A DNA stretch of 64,000 nt from Sphaerosporella brunnea (lineage: Eukaryota; Ascomycota; Pezizomycetes; Pezizales; Pyronemataceae). A program made the position numbers and the translations under genes. Under the pieces are notes generated by a model. That model was not told where the DNA came from. It searched no databases and saw only the letters and a list, made by a program, of their open reading frames with translations. How positions within the stretch are numbered: position 1 is the stretch's first letter; each line of letters begins with the position of its first letter. Location: the NCBI GenBank assembly GCA_008704415.1, contig VXIS01000031.1, forward strand, positions 62,001 to 126,000, read 5' to 3'. Below are positions 34,638 through 45,509 of this stretch, in pieces.

Positions 34638-35947
34638 ATGGCCGACCGCCGTGGCCAAGTTTACAAATATATATACCGCGTCGAGGATCTTGAGCAGTAC
34701 ACAAAGGGCGGATATCACCCAGTCACTCTTGGCGATCAGTTCCGTGGCCGCTATCGGATCGTGCACAAACTCGGCTATGGTTCCTACTCGACAGTCTGGC
34801 TCGCACGGGATGAGCAGCAAAACCGATATGTTTCACTTAAGATTCTCGTCGCTGATGGGTCCGGAGGAGCTTCGGAGAGTCAAATCCTGCACCAGCTTCA
34901 GCGAAAAGGAACCAGCTGGACGTCTTCCTTTTATTCAATGCAAGGTCTGGATGGTGATTGTGGGAATGATCTCATTTTGAAGATATGGGACGAATTTGAG
35001 ATACAGGGTCCGAATGGCAATCACCGTCACCGAGCCCCTTGGACCGAGCATCTACCACGTTCTCGATGAGTTAATTGATCAGCCATTTCCTGTAGCCGTC
35101 GCGCGGAGGGTAGCTGCCCAGGTGGCCAAAGGATTATCCTACATCCACTCTCGTGGTGTAGTTCACGGAGGCAAGAATCTCACCATCCCCTTACTCTAGA
35201 ACGTGTGTCCCAAATACTTACATTAACCTAGACCTCCACCTCGGTAACATCCTCTTCCGCATACCCAACCTCGATCTCTGGACCCCCGAACAAGTTTTCT
35301 CCTATCTCGGGGAGCCAGAAAAGGTCGAGATCAAGAGACATGACGGCCAACCACTCACCTCCACGACACCGGTGTACGCAGTCCACGCTCCACTCGTCTA
35401 CAAGCTCGAGCCTCTCTTTCTTACCGAAGACTGTGCCATCCGTATCTGTGATTTTGGCGAGGCTTTCCACCCACCAGCACCAGAGAAACGTCTGCACATC
35501 CCCGTCTGGTACGCCGCCCCCGAGATTTCGTTCCAAGACACTGCGGGCCGTTGGTCCGACATCTGGGCACTCGCCTGCGTATTCTACAGGATTTTTGGCA
35601 TTACCGAGTTGTTTCCATCGTACCACGGGCGCTCCGATGAAGTTCTGATGTATGCGGTGCGGGCACTCGGCAAGCTTCCGGAACGGTGGTGGCGGGGATG
35701 GGAGAAGCGGTCTATCTACTTCGCCGAAGATGGGACGTTTCAGCCAACGGATGACGAGCGGTGGAAGAACTACAAGGAGAAAACGGAGGACTTGAAATCA
35801 CGGATGGGAGAAGACCTCGTCGGATTGGGAGCTGGAGAGATGGTGGAGTTTGAGGCGGTTCTTAGGCGGATGCTAAGATTTGAGCCGGAGGAAAGGATCG
35901 AGGCTGGTGAGGTTTTACGGTTGCTTCCCAAAGCTTGGGCAGCATAA
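34638..35947 (+). CDS. SRPK-like serine/threonine kinase, frame disrupted
   Basis: Most of an SRPK-family kinase is present. The start MADRRGQVYKYIYRVEDLEQ is followed by a glycine loop (LGYGSYSTVWLA), the ATP lysine in VSLKIL, SEPLGPSI-type sequence (TEPLGPSIYHVLDEL), the catalytic loop HGDLHLGN, DFG in ICDFGEAF, and AAPEISFQD. The catalytic loop is split by an intron with a GC donor (35171..35231), which restores VVHGDLHLGN. The frame changes twice without clear splice sites: around 34895-34970, where HQLQRKG and SEKEPAGRLPF are in different frames, and at about 35023 (GPNGNH to VTEPLG). Either the gene is a recent pseudogene or the assembly has errors. The kinase residues themselves are intact. 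A broken partial copy lies just downstream. Confidence 0.6.
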
Positions 35948-36087
35948 TCAAGTTGTCTGGTTATTTCCGAAGGATTGCAATAGATAGCTTAGTATGATGT
36001 AATGTTGTACTGTTGTTGCCAAAGGCTTGGAGACTTGGTTTCACAATGGGATCGACCATGATGAGTGGGGCCGAAAACCCGGCGACA

Positions 36088-36225
36088 TGGCCCCCCCGGG
36101 GTTTTGTCCCAAGACATTGTAGGCCGTTGGTCCGATTCGCCTGCGTGTTCTACAGAATTTTTGGCTACAGCGAGTTGTTTTCCCGTCGTACGACGCGGGT
36201 GCTCGGATGAAGTTCTGTTTAGTTT
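36088..36225 (+). pseudogene. Truncated second copy of the kinase C-lobe
   Basis: About 130 bp align to 35515-35650 of the kinase: both read through tcccaagac/ttccaagac, ggccgttggtccga and cctgcgt-ttctacag to gatgaagttctg. The copy translates in pieces as RPLVRFACVFYRIFGYSELF. It has a deletion (the ACATCTGGGCACT part of WSDIWALA is missing) and no start. It is a degenerate tandem duplicate 3' of the kinase. Confidence 0.7.
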
Positions 36226-37218
36226 TGGGCACAGGCCTGGGACCTCGCCCCGTGGCCTAAGCCCGAGCCTGACGAGATATTTAATGTAACTAAACGAGGT
36301 AGTCCGGGACGGACCTTACTAGGCCGCGATAGGGCCCAGGACTACGTGAGTGATAAAGTATGAGCGAGCCCGTAGACCAAGTGCGGCGGCTGGCATTCTG
36401 TATGTGACCGCAGCGAGAGTCTTCTATGAGCCCGCGATCCCCTTTCCTCAACTGCGCTCGCCAGTGCCCCATCACCTCTTTTTTCTCGTTACTATGGCGA
36501 GGGACTACCTAGCGATTCCGGCCTGTGTACCAACAGCAAGGCTGTTCTCGCGGACATTACCCTCAGGCTCAACATGACCAGGGGATATCATTCCTAAAAA
36601 GCGAACCCGATTGGTAGGGAATACAGAGCTGGTTCTGGTCGAGAACTGGATTGGGCAGCCGGATGTGGAGGTAGGAGAGCTGGAAGCGCTCAAGGGAGCG
36701 GATTGGGGAATGGATCGAGGCTGAAGAGGAGCAGTGAAAGTCACAGGCCAGCTTGTTTTTCGGCTTTTGGTATCGTGTTGTAATAATAGAGCCTTCCCCT
36801 TCTCACCACCGGCACAGGCAATGCTCCAGGGTTGTACACACCAGATTACGCCTGTAGACACTTCACCAGCCAATCTCGAGTACTGAATCTCCTTTGTTTA
36901 TCTGTAGAGATTCGACTCTAAGGAAGTATCCTCCTCCGACATGATATCCCACTGGCGCCAAGTACATGTTTACGCACACTCCGCACCTTACACTACCCAC
37001 TAGATACAGAGCAGGTGGTGGTCTCAACTGCGAGCGAGCAGGTGGTTGGAACCGCAAAGACGAGCGGGTGATCGAAACTGCGAGCAAGCAGGTGTCTAAA
37101 GTGTGAGAAAAAAGTAAATAAAAATAACATACCACTAAGAGCATCCGGATCAGCAGCTTCAATATATTCAACCCGGATTAGCTCTTTTTCTGGCAAACCA
37201 AACGGATCGGTTGCCCTG
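36226..37218. other. Repeat-derived spacer
   Basis: Contains a plus-strand coding-like stretch at 36577-36723 (IIPKKRTRLVGNTELVLVEN, then NWIGQPDVEVGELEALKG) that ends in a stop and lacks a start. It also contains three imperfect copies of a roughly 26-bp unit, aactgcgagcgagcaggtg-like, at 37026-37101. I see no complete gene. Confidence 0.35.
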
Positions 37219-37776
37219 CTATCGCTCTCTGAAACTGCTGGAGGTGGGCAAGTGGTGTAGCAGTTGATTTCTCCCAATGCCCTTGCTGGGTGTGCGACGA
37301 TGTAGATAGGCAGCGGACATGACTGCCTCACCCCAAAACTCAAGGGGTGCCTGAGAGTCAATCATCATAGCTCGGGCTTTCTCTGTGATGACACCAATGA
37401 GTCGCTCTGAAACTCCGTTCTTGTGCTGAGAATAGGGTGGCGAGGGTTCAAAGGAGATGCCGCTGACTCGCAAGATTCCACGGGAGAAAGCATTCTCGTA
37501 TTCTCCACGACCGTTGTCGCAACGAAATCGTAGGATATTATAACCACGCGCTTTGGCTTGCGCTTGGTAAGTCTGGAACGTCGCAACACACGACTCTGCT
37601 TTCTTGTCAGCGAGCAGGTAAACTTCCGCGTAACGGGTGTAATCGTCAATGTAGATGATGTAGTAACGGCTACCACTGTGCGAAGGGGCCGAAAATGGTC
37701 CACACAGATCGCTGTGTACCAGTTCAAAGGGCATACCGATATAAGGTATTCCCGTTTTGGGACGAGCGCGGTTGGA
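37219..37776 (-). mobile_element. Ty1/Copia integrase fragment
   Basis: An open frame encodes the middle of a Copia integrase: MPFELVHSDLCGPFSAPSHS, YIIYIDDYTRYAEVYLLADK, FRCDNGRGEYENAF, and NGVSERLIGVITEKARAMM followed by PLEFWGEAVMSAAYLHRRTP. The D, D and E catalytic residues (SDLCGPF, RCDNG, SERL) are all present. Upstream is a stop after the FQNG piece, and downstream the frame drifts out near 37260. There is no protease, reverse transcriptase, RNase H or LTR in reach, so it is an isolated fragment of a retrotransposon, unable to move alone. Confidence 0.8.
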
Positions 37777-38437
37777 AGAAATGCGCTAGCCGTTTTGGAA
37801 ATAGCTCAATATAAAATTGGTTATGACCGCCACAGTGTTGCGTTTGCGCCGAACGTCCTTATCGTCAGAATGAATCTCGGTTTCCACGAGTTCCTTCGGA
37901 CGATCACTGGCCTTGCGTTTGCGGCTGCTGCTGCTGGTGATAGTACCGGTGGGGCTCCTGGAAGACAGCACGCTTATGGATTAGCGCGCCCAAAAACTCC
38001 GCTAGTCCAAAAAGAGACAATACCTTATATCTGAGTCAATACGGTATATGAGATTATACGGTACTCTGATTCGCTTATCTGAACAAAGCTGAGCTCTAGA
38101 GTCTCCAATGTGGCTGTTGTCCCGCGATCGCTGGGTTAGGGTTCTGACCGTGTGAAATTTGGTGGGCGGGTGCATCGCGTGTCTGCTTACACCCACCTCC
38201 TTTATACTGCGCATAAGATTCGTTCCCCAAGAGAGGTTCAGCGTTGGAAAGCATAGACGCTGCGAATACAATTTAGCACGGTGAGAAAAGTCAAGTATCT
38301 AAGATCTACATATTCTATCTCTTCTAGACGTAAATACATCGTTAATCATCAGTACAACTTATGAAAAAAAATCTCCACGTGCATCTGTATGCAGGCCATC
38401 AAAAATGACAAATATCGTCGTGCTTAAATCAACAGAA
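37777..38437. other. Spacer 3' of the MFS gene
   Basis: Minus-strand 37786-37971 has a short basic Ser-rich frame (TGTITSSSSRKRKASDRPKE), probably further retrotransposon debris upstream of the integrase. The words gagtcaatacggtatatgag and gattatacggta at 38033-38062 recur in the repeats at 53527-53547 and 56380-56400. Confidence 0.35.
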
Positions 38438-40593
38438 TTATTTCCTGGCAGGGCCCGCTACAGCAGAAGCGGTACCGTATTCAGTTGCCGGAACATTGTT
38501 GTCCTCTACCAGCATATCCTCTTCGGTAGGTTTGATGGACTCGCCGTGATCTCCCATTCCTCCCTTGTCGGTGATCGTGAGCATTTGGAATGCGGATACA
38601 AATCCGACTGCCGAAAGTATCAACCAAGGGAATAGCAGATATCCACTCTTTTGGCCTTGACTGAAAAGCAAACCACCAATCTGCTGAGAATTAGCGGCAG
38701 AACACGGTGTGATGGACACAGGCAATTTACCGCAGGGCCAAGAGCCCTTCCCAGCGCCGCAACTGCCACGGCTACACCGTTCAATGTTCCAAGGACCCTC
38801 AGGGAAGGAGAACTGTTGGTAAGCAGAATAGTCGAGCATGGGAAAGCAAAAGTCACAGCTGTGATTGTGCAATCAGCAAAAAAAGTACTGGCTGACTGGA
38901 ATGTGATGGCTGTACAAAGGCTCTTGAAGAACATAAGGATATACATAGCGGGCATCTGGATATTCGAAGGCAGCAGAAGGATTAGTGGCAAGATGCCATA
39001 AATTACTGGCAACGCAAAAGCCACAATTCTCAAGCAGATCCGGCTGCCCAGCCAGGCTGTTAAAGGCGGGAAAACAAAAAACTTGGACATGACTTAGCAA
39101 CCACATCTTATTAAGGAGGAAAGGAAACCTACCTGCAAGATCATGCCACAGATGCCATAAACACTGAAGATCTGTCCAACTTTAGATGACGGCAGACCGA
39201 ACCCGCCAGCAAACTTGAAAGGCAGTCGCCATTCAGAGTGGTCCTGTGGAGGGTAAGACAATAACACTGGGAGCAGCTGATCAAAGGTGATAGAGTGTAG
39301 GGCGAGGAATGCGTAGTAAATAACGTTCATCGTGGATTGAAAAGTGAACGCATCACGCAGGGGAGGCGCCTCTTTTTTCTGGACGTTCGCGGTTGCTTCC
39401 TCATCAGTTGCAGATTGTGGGAGTAATGATGTGTTTTCATCACTGTCTTTGTCAGCGTCGCGGCTGCTGATACAAGCAACCATTTTTTTGCCCAGTTCAC
39501 GGCCCGGGTCCTTCCTATCTTTGAGGTCTGCCATGGTTTCCTTGAGAAGTAGTCAGTAGGCGTTGGGAAGCACGTCTAGTGCAGTACTCACATCGAGGAA
39601 CAAAATGCCGATGGGTACGCCGACCAAAAAGAAAGACGCGCACACCAAATTGGGCAGGGCAAACGGAAACTTCACGAAAAAGGCTGGTCGTGATCCATGG
39701 AACCATTCCGGGTGGTTCTTGAGTGGGTCCGCAAGGAAACCGCCAATCATGGGTCCCATTATGGAGCTTTTTCAATCTATGTTAGAATATTGTCCTGAAT
39801 AGGAGCTGACCAGACATACGCAACATTCCACTACGAAGAATGTCAACATATGTAGCGACTAGACCACAGAAACCTCCGAGAACTCACGACTAAGGGCATA
39901 ATAGAGAACGCACGCGGTTGGAGCTACAAGACTACGTCAGAGCAATCTCAGTAGAACTGATCTGAGTAGAGCTCGTTATACCTTTCTTTGCGGTACCATC
40001 TCAGCAACCATAGTTCTCAAGATGCCGACATTTCCGTTGACGAGGCCGGAGAAGGCTCTCGCAAAGATGGCCATGTAAAGACTAGTTGAGAATCCCTGGC
40101 AAGCCCCTGTCAGAGGTTGTGTCCAGCGAGAATTCGAAGGGGATGAATCTCCCATACAAATATGATCAAAGAGGTAAGCGTGCCTAGCAAACCAATTATA
40201 ATAACTGGTTTCCTTCCAATCTGGTCGGAAAGACGTCCCCACGCAACACCGGTAAAGAATTGGCTCAAAGAGAAGCTCGCGGCCGTTATGCCCGCATAGT
40301 AGGAGATGTCTTCCGGAGGAACTCCGAAAGACTTCACCATGTAGTACTAGACGACGAAGTCAACTCGATATCCGGGGAAGAAATCAAATGAGCAAGAACT
40401 GTACTAGGTATGGAAATATGGACGTCAGAGCGATAGGCTCTGCGAATCGACATAGTGCTGGAAACAAAAAGAGCGGGTTAGCGATCAAGACTGGGTTGAA
40501 TTTCGCATCGTTCACGGGCGTCCTACACAGGATGAAAAGCTGTTTGAGGACATAGGGCGAGAATCGGGTCTCTGACGAATCGCTGGTCGGCAT
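38438..40593 (-). CDS. Major facilitator superfamily transporter, YCR023C/ZIFL-like
   Basis: Ten exons can be joined without breaking the frame: 40593..40527, 40457..40405, 40346..40158, 40095..39982, 39923..39888, 39830..39820, 39766..39592, 39540..39133, 39081..38731, 38683..38438, giving about 549 aa. Features are the N-terminal LCRFAEPIALTSIFPYL, the MFS signature WGRLSDQIGRKPVIIIGLLG between TM2 and TM3, FARAFSGLVNGNVGILRTMV (TM4), MGPMIGGFLADP (TM5), a long acidic/polar central loop, and about six further TMs. It matches the fungal MFS group around yeast YCR023C. Exon 6 is only 11 nt. The substrate is unknown and would be transported across plasma or vacuolar membrane. Convergent with the kinase region. 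Confidence 0.85.
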
Positions 40594-41525
40594 TTTTGAC
40601 CTAGTGAAGCAGGCCTCGTGGAGAAGAAGATGCACTGCGAGGATTTCCGGGGGGTTGGCGACAGATATGGGTCGAAGGGACGAAAGCACACACGCGGACA
40701 TACAAGACAAGGCGCGGGAAACCCCAGATTATATGTAACTACATAGGCTTAATTAAACCCTGCAGGTGGATGGAATGTTCGGAATCGGAATCTGCACGGA
40801 GAAGCGGCAAGGTGATGAGGGCTCGTGTTGATCGACAAATGCACGTACACGTTTATGGCGAACGGTAGCCGGGGGTGGGTTCGAAGGATGGACTGCTCGG
40901 CTGGAGCTGCGATTGAAGGCATCACATTTTGGAGGCTGTGAAGCGGCGGAGATGCGTTTGTTCGGTACCGGGTTGAGAACTCTAATGTGAATGAAGGCTG
41001 AGCAGTTGAACAGGTCTTTCTGCAAACGCGCACAGACCAGAACTTGCTCGTTTGGATCGTTTCGCTTGCTGGTCACGTGGTGCATGTTGGTTGGTGTTCA
41101 TTTCACATTCACCAATGAAATTTCACCATTCAAAGTGGCTGCATCAATCCTATCCTGGTACCAGTCCGGTGAATTCGATATGGACTCGCTTATGGGCTAC
41201 GGCGCTGAGTATGGCGGTAAACCTCAGTTTGGGTGTGGTAGAAAGGTCGTTTTGTCGAGGATGGAAGCCTGGCGGTCTATTGGAAGCAACTGGATTGAAG
41301 CATGTACAAAAAGGCTGGCCACCTAAAAAACCAACAATCGCAATAGAAAACGAACGCCACACATGGGTATCCAATCTAGCATAATGCCCCGTGACCCCTG
41401 CCATGTAACCTTCATCCTTTGTTCTTCCTCCCGCTCCTCCTGGGTACGAATATCGACCTCCGCCGTCTCACCCTTTTCCCTCCACCGCTCCCCCTTCTTC
41501 CTCTCGCCCCTCCCAGATATCCAAC
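40594..41525. other. Intergenic upstream of the MFS gene
   Basis: About 0.9 kb between two minus-strand genes. No gene is supported; the open frames of 100-110 codons here have mixed composition on both strands. Confidence 0.35.
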
Positions 41526-42722
41526 CTAATGAACAGACACAGCCCACGGCACCTCAGTCTTGACCTTTTTCCTCTTCTCCGCCCCCTGTGCTCGCTTCCG
41601 TTTCTTCGCGCGCTGCAACTCGCGCTTCTTCCTCCGTTCCTCTTCCTCCTCGCGTAGTCGCAGGCGCTCCTCCTCTGCCTGCCACAACTCGTCGAGGCGC
41701 GCGTCCTGCGTAACCGCCGCACTTGCAAGCACTGCATTTTCACCGCCGCATTTGTGCACCGCCTTGCCCACGAGGCGTGGACACAGCTGCAGCAGGGCCT
41801 CGGCAAAGTCGATCATTTGCGCTTTATCGGTGGTGTCATATTCGGTAGAGGAGTATATGGTGGCGGTTTCCGTGACGTTTCGATGCTCGCAAACCAAGTC
41901 GAGGTAGCTTCGCGTGATCCGCGCGGTGTAGATCACGTAGATGGGAGTTCTAGTGCCGGGATACGTCCGATATCGAATCGCGATCAGGCATGGCGTGGCT
42001 ACTGTCGATGTGGTGTGGTATCGCAAGTGTGCTTGCGCTGCCGACAGCAGGTATGCCGAGACGGTCGCCTGCGATGAATGCCGCCGCGCCACCTCAGGGT
42101 GTAGGTCGAGTAGCATCAGGATCGGCGGTGGCAGCGCGCGTGGCGTGGTCTCCTGGGCTTTACGGGTCGCTGCGAAGCGCACCATTAACTTCGGTGTAAT
42201 GGTGATGCTGGTTTTCTCGTCTCCAAAGTCCATCGGGAGTGTCCAGGAATCGCCAGTGTATCCCCAGTGGTTGTCGCCGATCACTTGAACGCCGTAACGC
42301 GCGTAGTCGTGGACCTGGGTGAAGATGAAATCGATGAGGCCATCAAGATATTGGTAGGGATAGCGAGGGCCGATGGCGATAGTGCGAAGGTCGAATGCAA
42401 ATCTGTTTATCTGGCCGCTGGGTAGGTACATAGGGAAGTCCTGGTAACAGAACGAGGAGGGTTTGCGCAGCGTAGCGTACAGGAAATCGAGGTTGTCGCT
42501 GTTGATGAAGGTGCTTGGACAATCGCGGGCGGCGAGGATATCGTGCTCATCATCATCGACGAGGCTGAGAAAGGTGGAAAGACAACACTGCCGAAAGGAG
42601 ATTCGCAGCGCTTCAAGATAGACGCGTCGCCAGTTGTCGGGGTGCAGGATACGGGTGGAATTTCCATTGATAGAGAGGTGCGATACAAGCGATGGGAGCG
42701 AGATTGGCGATGAAGAAGCCAT
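41526..42722 (-). CDS. Hypothetical nuclear-looking protein of unknown family
   Basis: A single exon of 398 aa starts MASSSPISLPSLVSHLSING. Residues about 20-310 look globular (NWRRVYLEALRISFRQCCLS, YPYQYLDGLIDFIFTQVHDY, YGVQVIGDNHWGYTGDSWTL). A DLVCEHRN and a CPRLVGKAVHKCGGENA segment contain His and Cys. The C-terminal 70 residues are a charged helix (QAEEERLRLREEEEERRKKR) ending in clustered lysines (KKRKRAQGAEKRKKVK), a likely NLS and coiled coil. I do not recognise the family. The composition and length argue for a real gene. Its 5' side abuts the large inverted repeat at 42830-43272, so its promoter may lie within that repeat. Confidence 0.6.
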   Translation of the reverse strand: MASSSPISLPSLVSHLSINGNSTRILHPDNWRRVYLEALRISFRQCCLSTFLSLVDDDEHDILAARDCPSTFINSDNLDFLYATLRKPSSFCYQDFPMYLPSGQINRFAFDLRTIAIGPRYPYQYLDGLIDFIFTQVHDYARYGVQVIGDNHWGYTGDSWTLPMDFGDEKTSITITPKLMVRFAATRKAQETTPRALPPPILMLLDLHPEVARRHSSQATVSAYLLSAAQAHLRYHTTSTVATPCLIAIRYRTYPGTRTPIYVIYTARITRSYLDLVCEHRNVTETATIYSSTEYDTTDKAQMIDFAEALLQLCPRLVGKAVHKCGGENAVLASAAVTQDARLDELWQAEEERLRLREEEEERRKKRELQRAKKRKRAQGAEKRKKVKTEVPWAVSVH

Positions 42723-42829
42723 GATGAGGTTGGCGACTTGGTGGGTTGTTTTGATTGGTTGAGGTTCACTCCGGCGATCGGCTGTATGTCCCAATCCAAT
42801 TGTGGCTGTAGTCCGATCCGCGCTATGTA

Positions 42830-43272
42830 CTCCCGCGGCCGAGCGCCAAGATCCGAATTTTCTGATTGGTCCGGACAACAAAAAACCCCGAAAATAAAAA
42901 CTCGGCCGTCAAAATTCATCGTAAATTAGAAGCTCCCACTTGTGGTCAAACCCGTCGCAAAAAATCGCTATCTAGCACGTCTTGGAGGGCTTGCTGGGCC
43001 GTCATGATGTTGAGAGAGTTGAAACGGTGATGCTGAATATCCAGCGTTGCCACACAACGCCACACATCAGCCTCCCACTCCCCTACCCAGCTACCCCTCC
43101 GGGAGTCCGGGACGTGCTAGATAGCGTTTTTTGCGACGGGTTTGACCACAGCTTCTAATTTACGATGAATTTTGATGGCCGAGTTTCTATTTTCGCGGTT
43201 TTTTGTTGTGCGGACTAATCAGGTTTTTTGTTGTGCGGACTAATCAGAAAATTCGGATCTCGGCCGCGGGAG
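42830..43272. repeat. Large inverted repeat (about 150-bp arms) in a divergent promoter
   Basis: The left arm (42830-42981) and right arm (43111-43272) are reverse complements over ctcccgcggccgag, gatccgaattttctgatt, caaaattcatcgtaaatt, gtggtcaaacccgtcgca and gctatctagcacgtc. There are scattered differences and a few-base gap. The right arm has an extra tandem copy of a 25-bp unit (ggttttttgttgtgcggac plus taatca, 43198-43247). The 129-bp spacer is not repeated. It sits between the divergent start codons of the orphan protein and alkaline phosphatase. Confidence 0.75.
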
Positions 43273-43538
43273 CAGACCCTGGGAGCAGATAGAGCACCAA
43301 GATACTGGAGTAAGTACCTACTGTCCAGCCCTGTCCAAAAGAAAAAGCTCGTCCATCCAAACTGAGCTGTCCAACTCACCAGCTCACAATCCGCTCCCTC
43401 TCTTTCGCTACTCCTTCAATACGCTCGTTGAGAAAATACCCCCCCCCCCCCCACCCCACAGCCTGATCGCTTCAGCGACAGCTCTTGTTGCTCTTTAATA
43501 TTTCCCAACCGAGTCGACCAGGAGAAATACGCGCCTTC

Positions 43539-45509
43539 ATGTCCGAACCGTTACTCTCTTCCCGCCGCTCGAGCAGCGAGATCGATGGCCCCGAAGACGG
43601 TCTCCTGAGGAGGGAACCGAAGCGTCACAGAAAGCCGGAACGCCATGGAGACTGGATCAAGATCGGCTTGGGGGTTTGGGCCGGATTGGCTACGCTCGGT
43701 GAGTAGCTGTGTCCTCCAAGGTTGTCGACAAGGTCGCGCCCACAGTGCTGATCTGAGAGTCTGTGCCCGGCAGGTGTTATAGTCGTTGCTGTCGTTTGCA
43801 GCGGCATGAAGCCGGGAAGTGCGCCCGACGCCTCTTTCCCGCCGAAGGGCAAGAGAAACGTAGTCTTCATGGTCTCCGACGGAATGGGCCCGACCTCTCT
43901 GCACATGACGAGATCCTTCGTGCAGCACGTCAAAGGGTTGCCTTGGGGAGAGACCTTGTCGCTTGACAAGAACCTTATCGGCACATCCCGCACGCGTTCA
44001 ACCTCGTCCCTGGTCACCGACTCGGCTGCTGGAGCCACCGCGTTCAGCTGCGGTCTGAAGAGCTACAATGGAGCCATTTCCGTGCTTCCTGACGGATCCC
44101 CTTGCGGAACCGTTCTGGAGGCAGCTAAGCTCGCCGGATACAAGACTGGATTGGTCGTTACCACCAGACTCACCGATGCAACTCCGGCTTGCTTTTCGGC
44201 CCACGTGAACCTTCGATCGGAGGAAGACAGAATCGCCGAACAGCAGTTGGGCGACTATCCGCTCGGGCTCATGTTGGACCTCGCTCTTGGGGGCGGACGT
44301 TGTCACTTCCTTGCCAACACGACTGCGGGATCTTGCCGCGCTGATAGTCGTGATCTTGTCGCTGAAGCTCAGGAGAAGGGTTTCAAATATGTCAGCGACC
44401 GTGCAGGCTTCGATAGCCTCGGCAAGGGCAATCATGTCAGCCTTCCGTTGCTGGGCCTATTCGCGCCTACCGACATTCCTTATGAACTTGATCGCAAGAG
44501 CGAAGATTACCCAAGCCTGGACGAAATGGCGGAAGTTGCTCTCAACGCTCTCGAGGCTGCCACCAAGGACAGCGAGCACGGCTTTTTCTTGATGGTTGAG
44601 GGAAGTAGAATCGATCATGCTGGACATGGCAATGATCCGGCTGCCCAAGTTCACGAAGTACTTGCCTATGATAAGACGTTTGCCCGCATTTTGAAGTGGG
44701 TTGAGAGTCATGATGCCGTTTTGGTTAGCACCAGTGACCACGAGACTGGTGGTTTGGCAGCTGCTAGACGTACGTACAATTCTTTTCACGCACAGTTCTC
44801 CAGATCCGCACTAATTTGACACTCAGAGCTTCATGAGGCTTACCCCGAATACCTCTGGTACCCGCAGGTTCTCGCCAATGCTTCCCATTCTTCCGAATAC
44901 CTAGCGGCCCAGTACAAAGAGTTTTCTGGCGAGGATGAGGACACTTTCATTCGTAAAACACTTATCGAGGACGGCTTCGGCATCCTGGATGTTGCTGATG
45001 ATGAAGTCGAAAAGATCAAGGCCCATAAAGACAATGCTGCTTGGGCTTTTGCCGATATAGTTTCTCGGCGTGCACAAATCGGATGGAGCACACATGGTCA
45101 CTCTGGTGTAGATGTGCGTTCATCAAATATCCTTCTAGCATTTCATTCGCTAACTGGATGCCTTTGCCAGGTTAACATCTACGGGAGCAAGGGCACGGAA
45201 CGGCTGAGGGGTAACCACGAGAATACCGACGTCGGAAGTGAGACTGGCCATCCTCCTTGTCATAGGCATTGTGACTGATCTGGCGCTCTAGGATTCTTGG
45301 CGGAGTACCTTGAACTTGATTTAGATAAGGTCACTGCGATCCTCAAACAGAAGGGAGTTTCCAGGACCAGTACGGGATCGCCGGAGTACTCCTGGATGGG
45401 AAGGGGTCTGGAAGAGCTCAAGGCCAACGCCCATGATGCCGCTAACTTTCATATCGATGCGCTTGACTCCTATCACGGCGATTTCAAGCGCCATGTACAC
45501 ATGCTTTAG
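43539..45509 (+). CDS. PHO8: Alkaline phosphatase, vacuolar PHO8 type
   Basis: Five exons (43539..43698, 43774..44769, 44827..45113, 45171..45237, 45292..45509) give 575 aa. The N-terminal cytosolic tail (about 45 aa) is followed by one anchor (IKIGLGVWAGLATLG then VIVVAVVCSG), the type II layout of yeast Pho8. The catalytic and metal motifs of alkaline phosphatase are present: VSDGMGPTSLHM (Asp), TDSAAGATAFSCG with the nucleophilic serine, MVEGSRIDHAGHGNDPA (Asp/His), STSDHETGG (Asp-His) and STHGHSGVDV (His). It hydrolyses phosphate monoesters at alkaline pH in the vacuole lumen. The Ser-Ala-Ala core and ligands are complete, so it should be active. All introns are GT-AG and 50-75 nt. Confidence 0.93.

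Noticed and set aside
36505..36873. 122-codon minus-strand frame near the kinase copy
   Set aside because: Its content is the antisense of a more protein-like plus-strand stretch (36577-36723), which itself lacks a start.
41468..41806. 112-codon minus-strand Arg-rich frame at the end of the orphan gene
   Set aside because: Frame-shifted shadow of the Lys/Glu-rich coiled tail.
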